From contig SHXO01000011.1 of assembly GCA_009693245.1 (NCBI GenBank), forward strand, positions 1 through 51,380: DNA of 51,380 bases, given 5' to 3'. The position numbers and the translations under genes are program-made. Under the pieces are notes generated by a model. That model was given only the letters and a program-made list of their open reading frames with translations. It ran no database searches and was not told the origin of the DNA. How positions within the stretch are numbered: position 1 is the stretch's first letter; each line of letters begins with the position of its first letter. Of the stretch, positions 8,741 to 18,096 are shown piece by piece. This DNA is from Betaproteobacteria bacterium. Lineage in GTDB: Bacteria > Pseudomonadota > Gammaproteobacteria > Burkholderiales > SHXO01.

Positions 8741-11284
8741 GTGTCGAAAATCCTTCTAATCGATCCTAATCCCGCGACCCGGTCCGTGTTGCGAGCACAC
8801 CTCGCCGATGCCGGACATCATGTCGAGGGCGTGGGTGGCCTGCTAGCCGCGCGCGGCGCGCCGGCCAAATTCCAACCTGACGGACTGGTCGTCGACGTTT
8901 GCCATCCCCGTGCAGAGGAATTGTTGCATGGGCTGGAACAACTCCCCGCTACCGAGGGAATTCCCATCGCGATCGTTGCGTTGCCCGAAGACTTCGATTC
9001 TCTCCGGCGCATCGCCCCCGGTAAAAATTACCGCATCCTGGACAAGTCCAGCGACGAATTCGTCCTGGTCGCGCAGATCACAGCGGACTTGGATGGCGCA
9101 AGCGCTTCAGTTGCTTGGGAGCACACAAAGGACGATGCCGGCGAGGCGAAAGAGAACGGCGGGGAAAACGACGAAGACGAAATGGATGGCGAAGAGGACG
9201 ACGAAGGGGACGACGAAGGGCCAGGATCGGTACAAGATGTTTACAGGGAATTAGGTGTCGGCGGGCAACTCAGCCAGCGCGTCCTGCTCTTCTGCGATAT
9301 CCACAGGATGACGGACGTTGTGGCGTCCCTGCCTCGTCCAGAGCAGGCGGAGCTTCATAATGCATTGAAGACCAAGCTCGACCAGTGTGTGAGGAGTCAT
9401 GACGGAAGCCCCATCATGGCGAACATGAATGGATTTTCGGCGTTATTCGAGGGCGCGCAAACAGAGGTGTCCCGTTGTTTTAACGCGGCCATTGAAATGA
9501 TCTACATCGCCCAGCAATTTAGCATCTGGCTCAAGCACCGGCACCCTGGACGCGGAATGCGCGATTTCGCGGTGAGTATCGCCATGGACTTGGGCGATTT
9601 CGATGACGAGGGGAACGGCGGCGGGGAGATCGATCGCGACCTTAAAGAAGCGATTACCTTGGTAGCGAAGTTCGCGGCCGTCGGCGCAAGAAAAGGATGG
9701 GGTATTACGGCGACTTCCAGTGCCATGCGGATAGCCGAGAAAGTTTGTAGCGGCGGGCAGCGCAGCGCGGTTCGGCTGGGCACGCACGGTACGGCCGAGC
9801 TACATGAGGTGGCCGCCGTGGCCATGGAAAGCAAGGCCGGCGAGCGCGTGGCGCGCTCGATGGAAACCAATAGCGCCGTGCTAAGGCGAGAGGCATCGTT
9901 ATCCTCTGGGCCAACCGCAAGCGGCAATACCGGGCTCGATAAGCCATCCAGTACACCATCCAAGGCTCCGGTCCAGCAGGCCTTGGAAGTTACTTCTAAC
10001 CGGACCGAATCGAAGCCACCCTCGCCGGCGGAATCCGAGGGCGTGCCTGACCCGGCAACCGGGCTCTACGTTCCGGGATACCGCTTTGAGCATCCCCTTG
10101 GAAAAGGCGGGATGGCGGAAGTATTTCTTGCTACCCATATTCAGTCTGGAACCGAGCGCGTGCTCAAGATGCTGCCCATCAACGATGGCGAGGAAGAGCA
10201 GCTCCAGCGCTTCATACAAGAATACGCCTTGATCAGCCAGATTCGCGACCCCAACGTGGCGCGTATCCATGAGCAGAGTTTCACCCAATCGCACGCCTAT
10301 ATCGCCATGGAGTATCTCCCTGGAAGCGAACTGGGCGCCATCATGAAACATGGCTTGGACGCAGAGCAGGCGCTGGAGTGCGCCCTAGCCGTTGCACAGG
10401 CGCTGGTGGCGGCGCATGCGAAGGGGATCGCGCACCGCGATCTAAAGCCCGCGAACCTCATGTTACGGGCGGACGGAACGCTAGTCCTGGCTGATTTTGG
10501 CATCGCAAAAGGGCAGTCGGATCTTCTCAACCGCACCGCAAGCGGACATATCGTGGGAAGTCCCTATTATCTAAGCCCCAAACAGGCGGAATCCAAACCC
10601 ACGGATGCGCGTTCGGATTTGTATAGCCTTGGGGTCATGCTTTTTGAGATGCTTACGGGCAAGAAACCCTACCGCGCCGGGAATTTGAGCGACCTCATTC
10701 GCCAGCATGTGGTGGCGCCGATTCCGCGCTTGCCAGAAACTCTCGCCCAATTTCAACCCCTGATTGACCGCTTATTGGCCAAGAAGCCCAGTGATCGCCT
10801 TGCTTCCGCCGAGCTATTGGTCGCCGAATTGAAGGCGCTGCGCAAAGCGCTAGGCCAGCCCCCTGTGAAGGCGGCCGCAACGACTCTAAACCATGTGGCT
10901 GCGCCACGAAGCGCCCCCTCGCGCTCGAAGCCCAAGGATGCCTATAGCGTCGCGGTGATTGGATTTGATGAAACCGAGAAGATTGTTCTAAGCAGCACGC
11001 TTAACCTATCGGTGCGCCGCAAGCAGAGGTTCGTTGAATTTGACGCCAATACCAATCCAGATGGCCGCCCCGACCTCTATCTTGTTGACGCGCGCGACAT
11101 GCTCTACCTGCAAACCATGCTTGCTTCCAACTTGGACCGAGCGGTTCCCACCGTGCTCATCGGAAACTCGGATTTCGGCACGCGCTGGCCAGTGCTGAAA
11201 CGCCCCATTCAGTGGATGAAGATCTTCGAAGCATTCGACCGGGCGCTTACGCAGCATGGGCATACGATTCCCGCGCCTACCTAG
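8741..11284 (+). CDS. Multidomain Ser/Thr protein kinase with receiver-like and cyclase-like domains
   Basis: An 847-residue signalling protein starting at GTG 8741. In order: a receiver-like domain (about 1-120) with LLIDPN, putative acceptor Asp in LVVDVCHP and Lys in RILDKS; an acidic linker (about 130-162); a region resembling class III nucleotide cyclases (about 178-350; LFCDIHRMTDVVASL, ANMNGFSALFEGA) that seems to lack the metal-binding Asp pair and is probably regulatory; a Ser/Pro-rich linker; a complete Hanks-type kinase (about 446-705: GKGGMAEVF, Lys near 476, HRDLKPAN near 566, DFG near 585, GSPYYLSPKQ); and a C-terminal receiver-like module (about 735-840; LYLVDARD, VLKRPIQ). No transmembrane segment is evident, so it is likely cytosolic. 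The stop TAG lies in the CTAG at the edge of the adjacent inverted-repeat element. Confidence 0.85.
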   Translation: MSKILLIDPNPATRSVLRAHLADAGHHVEGVGGLLAARGAPAKFQPDGLVVDVCHPRAEELLHGLEQLPATEGIPIAIVALPEDFDSLRRIAPGKNYRILDKSSDEFVLVAQITADLDGASASVAWEHTKDDAGEAKENGGENDEDEMDGEEDDEGDDEGPGSVQDVYRELGVGGQLSQRVLLFCDIHRMTDVVASLPRPEQAELHNALKTKLDQCVRSHDGSPIMANMNGFSALFEGAQTEVSRCFNAAIEMIYIAQQFSIWLKHRHPGRGMRDFAVSIAMDLGDFDDEGNGGGEIDRDLKEAITLVAKFAAVGARKGWGITATSSAMRIAEKVCSGGQRSAVRLGTHGTAELHEVAAVAMESKAGERVARSMETNSAVLRREASLSSGPTASGNTGLDKPSSTPSKAPVQQALEVTSNRTESKPPSPAESEGVPDPATGLYVPGYRFEHPLGKGGMAEVFLATHIQSGTERVLKMLPINDGEEEQLQRFIQEYALISQIRDPNVARIHEQSFTQSHAYIAMEYLPGSELGAIMKHGLDAEQALECALAVAQALVAAHAKGIAHRDLKPANLMLRADGTLVLADFGIAKGQSDLLNRTASGHIVGSPYYLSPKQAESKPTDARSDLYSLGVMLFEMLTGKKPYRAGNLSDLIRQHVVAPIPRLPETLAQFQPLIDRLLAKKPSDRLASAELLVAELKALRKALGQPPVKAAATTLNHVAAPRSAPSRSKPKDAYSVAVIGFDETEKIVLSSTLNLSVRRKQRFVEFDANTNPDGRPDLYLVDARDMLYLQTMLASNLDRAVPTVLIGNSDFGTRWPVLKRPIQWMKIFEAFDRALTQHGHTIPAPT

Positions 11285-11475
11285 TGTAGTGCTTCACTCT
11301 TAACGGCACAAAAGATAGCGAGAATCGGCCCCATACTTCGTTGCAAATCCTCGCGAGGTGTGCAACCTCGCTGCGGTTTTCGCCTCGTCTGGGACCGATT
11401 TCGCCACTTTTGCCCCAATCCCAGGCCTTCTGATTCTTCAACTTAGGCGCCATTAAGAGCGAAGCACTACACTAG
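11281..11475. mobile_element. Miniature inverted-repeat element (MITE-like) flanked by CTAG
   Basis: Imperfect terminal inverted repeats of 23 bp at 11285-11307 and 11449-11471 match at 21 positions. Both are bordered by CTAG (11281-11284 and 11472-11475), which may be a 4-base target duplication. Inside are further inverted segments (around 11308-11335 against 11389-11414) and a central palindrome (CCTCGCGAGG) within GTTGCA...TGCAAC, so a single strand could fold into one long hairpin. There is no coding capacity. Both flanking convergent genes use the CTAG copies for their TAG stops. A long bidirectional terminator is the alternative. Confidence 0.65.
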
Positions 11476-12074
11476 CAATCCGGATCGCCGGGCGCTGGAG
11501 ATGGATCCGCGACGAAGCGAAATTTCGCGGGGGCATCCTCGGATCTGAGCGAGGCGACCGGGATTAGACCAGGGCCGTATTGCAGGGTGAGCCCTGGGGC
11601 GGTACCTAGTTGGGCCCTATTGAGGGCATCGCTCAATTTCTCGTCATCCAGGCAAGCACCCCGTGTAGTTCGAATCCACGGCAGCACCTCCCCCAGGTCT
11701 TGGCCGCTTACCAATCCGGCCGTGCCATCGAAACCCACCACTAGGTTGCCCTGCTCGTCGATCCAAACGTGATTGGGGGCAAGGATTTCTCCCCCCGTAT
11801 GAGTGAATAGCCGAAGCCCGTCCGGACCCGCGGCGGCTCGTGCTATGTAGGGTAGGTAAGCGATTCGAACGTACACGCGCTGCGGCCCATTCTGGAAATA
11901 CCAGCGTCCCTCGTGGTCGCACGTGTAGTTGCGAGAAATGAACTCGTTGAAACCCGCGTGGTTGATGGGGGCGCCCTTGATGCACCATCGTCCGCGCCGG
12001 TCCAATTCCAGCCATCCATGAACGGATGGAACGTTGGGCCACTTGGCCATGCTCCTTATTACTGTTTCATCCAT
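11472..12074 (-). CDS. Conserved hypothetical protein (about 200 aa)
   Basis: A 200-residue protein with no signal peptide or membrane segment, beginning MDETVIRSMAKWPNVP. It contains many aromatic and Gly residues (GWLELDRRGRWCIKG, HEGRWYFQNGPQRVYV, TRGACLDDEKL), suggesting a compact beta-rich fold. The family resembles an uncharacterised group seen in betaproteobacteria, but I cannot assign a function or a reliable family number. The stop codon is provided by the CTAG at the right edge of the neighbouring inverted-repeat element; only the last codon or two could have been altered by that insertion. Confidence 0.7.
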   Translation of the reverse strand: MDETVIRSMAKWPNVPSVHGWLELDRRGRWCIKGAPINHAGFNEFISRNYTCDHEGRWYFQNGPQRVYVRIAYLPYIARAAAGPDGLRLFTHTGGEILAPNHVWIDEQGNLVVGFDGTAGLVSGQDLGEVLPWIRTTRGACLDDEKLSDALNRAQLGTAPGLTLQYGPGLIPVASLRSEDAPAKFRFVADPSPAPGDPDC

Positions 12075-12140
12075 GACGCGGCTCGCGCATCCTTGGCTGT
12101 ATTATGTGCACCGCTGATCATAACTCACGAGTAGAACGCT

Positions 12141-12785
12141 GTGGCACTCACTTTCTATTACGGCTCCGGTTCGCCGTTCGCGTGGCGGGTGTGGCTCGCC
12201 TTGGAACACAAGAAAATTCCCTACGAGATGAAGACCATTTCATTCTCCTCGGGCGACCTTACCCAGCCAGAATTCCTGGCCATCAATCCGCGGCATAAAG
12301 TTCCGGCCATCGTCGATGAAGGATTCGCGTTGTATGAATCCACGGCGATCGTGGAGTATCTGGAGGAGAAGTATTCCTCGGGCGACAGGCTTTTCCCGGA
12401 GGATACGAAGCAACGAGCGCTGGCCCGGCGCTTGGTTCAAGAGGCGGATCTCTATCTCAATTCTTCCATGCGCCTTCTAATCGAGCAAATTTTCTTCGCG
12501 CCCGAGGAGAAGTGGGACGCGGCCAAGATCGAACGCGGTGCGCAGGCCTTCTCCGAGGAGCTTGCAATGTGGGAAAAAGCTGGCATTGGCCGCTTCATGG
12601 TGGGCTCGTCATTGAGCGCCGCCGATTTCGCCGTCTATCCCGTGGTGGCTCTAGCGCTTCGCCTGGAAAAGAAAAAGCGCGATCTAGGCATCCGGCAAAT
12701 GATCGGGCCGAAGGTCGCGACGTGGATGGAGAACATGACCCAGCAACCCATTATTCGTACTACATGGCCACCACATTGGAAGTGA
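12141..12785 (+). CDS. Glutathione S-transferase family protein
   Basis: A 214-residue cytosolic GST. The N-terminal thioredoxin-like domain (about 1-80) includes the active-site region YYGSGSPFAWRVW, where Ser replaces the classical Tyr, the cis-Pro motif HKVPAI and the glutathione-binding YESTAIVEYL. An all-helical C-terminal domain follows (about 90-205), with SLSAADFAVYP as the N-capping box. The start is GTG at 12141. It is followed 53 bases later by otnK on the same strand, but no metabolic link is evident. Substrate cannot be predicted. Confidence 0.88.
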   Translation: MALTFYYGSGSPFAWRVWLALEHKKIPYEMKTISFSSGDLTQPEFLAINPRHKVPAIVDEGFALYESTAIVEYLEEKYSSGDRLFPEDTKQRALARRLVQEADLYLNSSMRLLIEQIFFAPEEKWDAAKIERGAQAFSEELAMWEKAGIGRFMVGSSLSAADFAVYPVVALALRLEKKKRDLGIRQMIGPKVATWMENMTQQPIIRTTWPPHWK

Positions 12786-12838
12786 TAGCACGTCATGAAC
12801 ACCCAAATTGGCCGGTCTCGGGGAGAATTGAGGCGTAA

Positions 12839-14104
12839 ATGACGGTATTGCTAGGCTGTATCGCAGACGATTTTACCGGCGCCTCGGATTTGGCCAACAC
12901 ATTGGTGAAGGCCGGCATGCGCACCATTCAGTTATTGGGCGTGCCAAGCCCGTCGTTGCAAGTGCCGCGGGCCGATGCGCTCATCGTCGCGCTGAAGTCA
13001 CGCAGCAATCCTTCCGCGGAGGCGGTGCAAATGTCTCTGGCCGCGCTGCGTTGTTTGCAAGAGCGCGGAACCCAGCAGTTTTACTTCAAGTACTGCTCGA
13101 CCTTCGATTCCACTGACCAAGGCAATATCGGTCCCGTGGCCGACGCGCTGCTCGATGCGCTGGGCGAATCGTTCACCGTCTTCAATACCTCGTTTCCCAC
13201 CAACAAGCGCACCGTTTACAAGGGCTATCTGTTTGTGGGAGATGAGTTGCTTTCCGAATCCGGCATGCGGCACCATCCTCTCACGCCCATGACCGACCCA
13301 TCCCTGGTGCGTGTGCTGCAAAGGCAGACGTCGCACAAAGTGGGTCTGGTGGCCCATGCGACGATTACCCGCGGGGCGGCAAGCGTGCGCGAAGCGTTTG
13401 CGCAACTTCGCGACGCAGGAATTCGGCATGCGATTCTGGATTCTCTCTCCGACGAGAATTTGATGGTATTGGGAGAGGCTTGTGGCAACCTCAAATTGGT
13501 TACAGGCAGCTCGGGAATGGCCATGGGGTTGCCCGCCAATTTCATCAAACAAGGCCTGTTGCAACCTGGGCAACCTTCAGTGTTGCCCAAGGTTACAGGG
13601 CCCACGGCGGTCCTTGCGGGTAGTTGTTCCGTGGCTACGCAAGCGCAGGTTGCTCACATGCGGCAGCAGCATGAGACTTTCAAAATCGACCCCTTGCATC
13701 TTGCCGCGGGTGAGGACGTTGTTGGAGCGGCGCTAAAGTGGGAGGGCTCCTTATTGTCGGAGAAACCCATCCTGTTCTATTCCACGGCTGCACCGGAGGT
13801 GGTGAAAAACGTTCAGAAGCGAGTGGGCCGTGACCAGGCGGGAGGACTCGTCGAGCACGCCATGGGTAGCATCGCGAAGGGACTGGTTCAGAGGGGAGTG
13901 CATCGCCTGGTCGTGGCGGGAGGGGAGACTTCGGGAGCCGTCGCCAGCGCATTGGGTGTGCAAGGGCTCTACATCGGTCCGGAAATCGATCCCGGAGTGC
14001 CCTGGACTTTCAGTATCGGCCAGCCCTCGCTGGAGCTGGCGCTCAAGTCCGGTAATTTCGGCGGGCAAGATTTCTTTACCAAGGCTTTTCGCGCGCAGCC
14101 ATGA
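12839..14104 (+). CDS. otnK: 3-oxo-tetronate kinase (four-carbon acid sugar kinase family)
   Basis: A DUF1537-family kinase of 421 residues. Members of the OtnK subgroup phosphorylate 3-oxo-tetronates, the second step in tetronate (four-carbon acid sugar) catabolism. Visible marks are the N-terminal CIADDFTGASDLAN substrate-binding motif, FKYCSTFDST, and the C-terminal nucleotide-binding VAGGETSGAVASAL with GPEIDPGVPW. Its stop overlaps the start of otnC (ATGA), as in the known otn operons. The dehydrogenase (ltnD) and isomerase (otnI) that normally accompany it are not in the window, so the pathway here is at best partial. The substrate is inferred from the family and the otnC neighbour. Confidence 0.88.
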   Translation: MTVLLGCIADDFTGASDLANTLVKAGMRTIQLLGVPSPSLQVPRADALIVALKSRSNPSAEAVQMSLAALRCLQERGTQQFYFKYCSTFDSTDQGNIGPVADALLDALGESFTVFNTSFPTNKRTVYKGYLFVGDELLSESGMRHHPLTPMTDPSLVRVLQRQTSHKVGLVAHATITRGAASVREAFAQLRDAGIRHAILDSLSDENLMVLGEACGNLKLVTGSSGMAMGLPANFIKQGLLQPGQPSVLPKVTGPTAVLAGSCSVATQAQVAHMRQQHETFKIDPLHLAAGEDVVGAALKWEGSLLSEKPILFYSTAAPEVVKNVQKRVGRDQAGGLVEHAMGSIAKGLVQRGVHRLVVAGGETSGAVASALGVQGLYIGPEIDPGVPWTFSIGQPSLELALKSGNFGGQDFFTKAFRAQP

Positions 14105-14733
14105 GCGAGGCCAAGGTACGTGAACAAATCGCCGAATTCGGAAAGAGCCTCTTCGATCGCGGACTCAGTGCCGGGTCTTCCGGAAATATCAGTGTGCGCC
14201 TTGACGACGGTTGGTTGGTTACTCCGACCAACTCCTGCCTGGGCCGGCTCGATCCGGCGCGTATTTCGAAAATAGACGGTGCGGGCAAACTTCTATCGGG
14301 AGACAAGCCGTCCAAGGAGGGATTTTTACACCTTGCGATGTACGGAGAACGGCCTCGCTAGAACGCCGTGGTGCACTTGCATTCGACGCATGCGGTCACG
14401 GTTTCAATTTTGGCGCGGGACCATGCCGAGGATCCTATTCCGCCCATCACGGCCTACTACGTGATGAAGATAGGCAAGCTAATACTGCTACCCTACTATC
14501 CGCCAGGTGATGTTTCCCTGGCCAACGCGGTGAAACAGGTGGCGTCAAGACATCATGCCGTGCTGCTTGCCAATCACGGCCCTGTCGTCGCGGGAAACGA
14601 TTTGGAATCGGCGGTCTACGCGACCGAAGAGCTGGAAGAGACCGCGAAGCTGTATCTGTTGCTTCGACGCGAGAAGCTGATGTTGCTCACGGCGGAGCAA
14701 GTGGAGGATCTGGGTAGGCGATTCCCGAACTAG
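14101..14733 (+). pseudogene. otnC: 3-oxo-tetronate 4-phosphate decarboxylase, interrupted by an in-frame TAG
   Basis: A class II aldolase-family decarboxylase that would act on the product of OtnK. The same frame encodes the whole 211-codon protein but contains TAG at 14359-14361, between ...YGERPR and NAVVHLHSTH, just before the metal-binding HxH motif. A CAG-to-TAG change would explain it. Residues before the stop include SAGSSGNISVRL and LLSGDKPSKEGFLH; after it come HLHSTH, LLANHGPVVAG and a complete C-terminus with no further stop. The 86-residue fragment would lack the metal site; a GTG restart at 14368 has no ribosome site. A sequencing error is the main alternative. Confidence 0.85.
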
Positions 14734-14744
14734 CTGGCTTTTAT

Positions 14745-15029
14745 TTACATGTCGGACCAGCGGCGGGTTTCGCTGGTCTCCTCGCCCGCGCGCGGTACGC
14801 GGACATATTCGGTCCAACCCAGGCAATATTCCTGGTCCGTACCGTTAAGGGTGCTTTCGTACTCCACCAGTTCGCGTATCAGAGCCTCCACGCGATACTC
14901 GCCGCGATTGGCGACGAGGCCAAGCACCGTCGTGCTTTTTAACAGTGACTTCACGGACTGATAATCGCGTGCACTGACAATGGGCCGTGCGTGTTTCGTG
15001 GTGGACTGGAAGTAGATACGGCTGCCCAT
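14745..15029 (-). CDS. Hypothetical protein (94 aa)
   Basis: A small soluble protein starting MGSRIYFQSTTKH at 15029, chosen because AGGGAGCC precedes this ATG; a longer form from 15068 is possible. It contains ARDYQSVKSLLKST and a C-terminal half rich in Glu and Arg (RVEALIRELVEYE, EYCLGWTEYVRV). No family is recognised. It converges with the otnC remnant, whose stop is 11 bases away. Confidence 0.5.
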   Translation of the reverse strand: MGSRIYFQSTTKHARPIVSARDYQSVKSLLKSTTVLGLVANRGEYRVEALIRELVEYESTLNGTDQEYCLGWTEYVRVPRAGEETSETRRWSDM

Positions 15030-15184
15030 ATGGCTCCCTTTTCGGATAGGTGTTGCGATCTGTATCACCAGATAGCAATTTCTTGACCGCGCATTCTAAG
15101 GGAGGGGTGTTTCCGGGATGTTACGAGGGGGAAAAGGTGGCCGCCATGGACACGGCTGGGTTACGCCGCCGTGCTCTCGCATTG

Positions 15185-15210
15185 GCCGCTGACGGACTCC
15201 CGTCAGCGGC
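15185..15210. repeat. Perfect 11-bp inverted repeat downstream of the GFA gene
   Basis: GCCGCTGACGG and CCGTCAGCGGC form a perfect stem with a 4-base loop, 18 bases beyond the GFA gene's stop on the minus strand. An outer pair TTACGCCGC/GCGGCGTAA extends the symmetry. No T run follows on either strand, so it may assist Rho-dependent termination or protect the 3' end of the transcript. Confidence 0.6.
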
Positions 15211-15227
15211 GTAAAGGGTGTTCGAGA

Positions 15228-15614
15228 TTACGCCGCGGACCCGTCAAGTAAGCCGCCGATGCTGGCTTCCCAATGAGCCCCATCGAAAGGCGTGACCTTC
15301 ATCCCCGTGACGGAACCCGGATCGAGACAGCGGGCGTTGACGCTAAACCCTTCGGGATGGGAGCGCGGGACATAGAACGATTTGATGCCGCAATAACGGC
15401 AGAACAGGTGTTTGGCAACGCCGGTATTGAAGGTATAGGTAGTGAGAGCGTCTTCGCCTTGGGCCAACCTAAATGCTGATTTGTCCACGATCAGATGCAG
15501 GTACCCTGTCTTGTTACAGATAGAGCAATTGCATTCGGTTACGTCAATCCGCGCGGGCGCCTCGACCTCGAACCTCACTCGCCCGCAATGGCATCCGCCG
15601 CGATGAGCCGCCAT
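15228..15614 (-). CDS. GFA-family (CENP-V/GFA domain) protein
   Basis: A 128-residue member of the family named for glutathione-dependent formaldehyde-activating enzyme. Paired zinc-binding cysteines are seen as GGCHCG near residues 6-10, the CNCSICNKTG cluster near 30 and CRYCG near 75. The true enzyme adds glutathione to formaldehyde, but most short single-domain members are uncharacterised and several are thought to be zinc-binding structural proteins. It starts 10 bases after the rho stop on the same strand, so it may be cotranscribed with rho. Confidence 0.85.
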   Translation of the reverse strand: MAAHRGGCHCGRVRFEVEAPARIDVTECNCSICNKTGYLHLIVDKSAFRLAQGEDALTTYTFNTGVAKHLFCRYCGIKSFYVPRSHPEGFSVNARCLDPGSVTGMKVTPFDGAHWEASIGGLLDGSAA

Positions 15615-15624
15615 TCAAGAAACG

Positions 15625-16884
<1,260 letters not shown>

Positions 16885-16904
16885 AGGGTAATAACTCTCG
16901 GGAG

Positions 16905-17012
16905 AGAAGGAGGTGCGGCGCTAGGAACTAGAAGGAAGAGGCGAAAGAAGTGGGGAAAAGCGCGGAAAATAAGGAGATTGCTTAGGGAGATTGCCAGGGG
17001 ATGAGGGTGTCA
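16905..17012 (-). promoter_or_regulatory. C/U-rich, G-poor rho leader (rut-like)
   Basis: Read on the minus strand, the RNA between trxA and rho is strikingly C- and U-rich and nearly free of long G runs (segments such as CACCTCCTTCTCTCCCG and CTTTTCCCCACTTCTTTCGC). Such unstructured pyrimidine tracts are classical Rho loading sites, and rho is known to attenuate its own transcription in other bacteria. Just upstream (about 17019-17046) a GC-rich hairpin region may close off the trxA transcript. Confidence 0.55.
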
Positions 17013-17081
17013 TCTCGGTTTCGGGGGCGCCCCGAGAGGGGGGCGGAGGCAGCCAGAAACAGGGGAGAAAGACTATAGGAT

Positions 17082-17408
17082 TTATATATTGCTGTCAATA
17101 AAGGCGGTTAGTTGGGATTTGGAGAGCGCTCCGACCTTGGTGGCTTCGAGGCTGCCATTCTTGAAAATCATCAGCGTCGGGATTCCACGGATTTGGTACT
17201 TCGGAGGGGTTTGCTGGTTCTCATCGACATTAAGCTTGGCGACCTTTAGCCGTCCCGCGTATTCTTTTGCGACTTCGTCGAGTATTGGGGCGATCATTTT
17301 GCAAGGTCCGCACCACTCAGCCCAATAATCCACTAGGACGGGGACGGCCGACTGAAGCACCTCGGGCTCGAAGGAATCGTCAGTCAAATAGCGTATGTGC
17401 TCACTCAT
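17082..17408 (-). CDS. trxA: Thioredoxin 1
   Basis: Small cytosolic dithiol reductase of 108 residues with the WCGPCK active site (about 31-36), buried Asp in LVDYWAEW and cis-Pro in RGIPTLMIF. It reduces ribonucleotide reductase, methionine sulfoxide reductases and others. AGGT precedes the ATG at 17408. It lies 197 bases upstream of rho on the same strand. Its electron source, thioredoxin reductase, is not in the window. Confidence 0.97.
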   Translation of the reverse strand: MSEHIRYLTDDSFEPEVLQSAVPVLVDYWAEWCGPCKMIAPILDEVAKEYAGRLKVAKLNVDENQQTPPKYQIRGIPTLMIFKNGSLEATKVGALSKSQLTAFIDSNI

Positions 17409-17704
17409 TAGGTAAACCTCTTAACGGAAGAATTCTGGGAATCGCGCCCGGAACCGGATCGGGCGGGCTGGGGAGACACGAGCGCATATCCTAAACCATA
17501 ATCGGCCCGGGCGGGAGGGGGACTAAGACTCGGGACTGAGACTAGGGCTGTCATGGGCTACGCCGGCAAGGTTCGCCACCGGCGCGCCTCGCTCGGTTCG
17601 TGTACTTGTGCCGCCGCGGGCCGGAAAACACCCTCTGTTATCATCCTTATCCATAAGGCACGATGCTGCCCCACCCTCCCGCGACTCATCAAGGAAGAAT
17701 CCGG
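17409..17704. other. Divergent intergenic region trxA/fdxA
   Basis: This 296-base stretch holds the ribosome sites of both neighbours (AGGT for trxA, AAGGAAG for fdxA) and GC-rich inverted segments around 17450-17475. No confident -35/-10 pair, tRNA or small open frame was recognised. Confidence 0.5.
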
Positions 17705-18028
17705 ATGACCTACGTTGTCACCGAGAGCTGTATCAAGTGCAAGTACACAGATTGCGTGGATGTATGTCCAGTAGATTGTTTTCGCGAAGGACCCAACATG
17801 CTCGTTATCGATCCGGACGAGTGCATCGACTGCACCTTGTGCGTGGCGGAATGTCCAGTGGAGGCAATTTTCGCCGAAGACGATGTGCCCGTGGACCAGC
17901 GGGAGTTCATCGCGCTCAATGCCGAACTCGCCAAGGATTGGAAGACCATCGTCGAGAAAAAGGACGGACCTCCCGATGCGGATGAATGGGCCAAGACCAA
18001 GAACAAGCGATCTTTGCTTGAGCGATGA
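17705..18028 (+). CDS. fdxA: Ferredoxin FdxA (7Fe-8S type)
   Basis: A 107-residue ferredoxin. The N-terminal half carries [18 protein letters not shown], the three-cysteine pattern of a 3Fe-4S site plus a partner Cys, and [12 protein letters not shown] for a 4Fe-4S cluster. The acidic C-terminal extension (about 60-107) is usual for the proteobacterial FdxA type. The ATG at 17705 is preferred because AAGGAAG precedes it. It is transcribed divergently from trxA; the 296-base gap must hold both promoters, though no sharp consensus was found there. Confidence 0.95.
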   Translation: MTYVVTESCIKCKYTDCVDVCPVDCFREGPNMLVIDPDECIDCTLCVAECPVEAIFAEDDVPVDQREFIALNAELAKDWKTIVEKKDGPPDADEWAKTKNKRSLLER

Positions 18029-18096
18029 GGGCTCCACGAAATCACTGTTAGGGCTGCCCGGCAGTTCGCTTTCGATGGCGCGCATTTGACGGCGAA

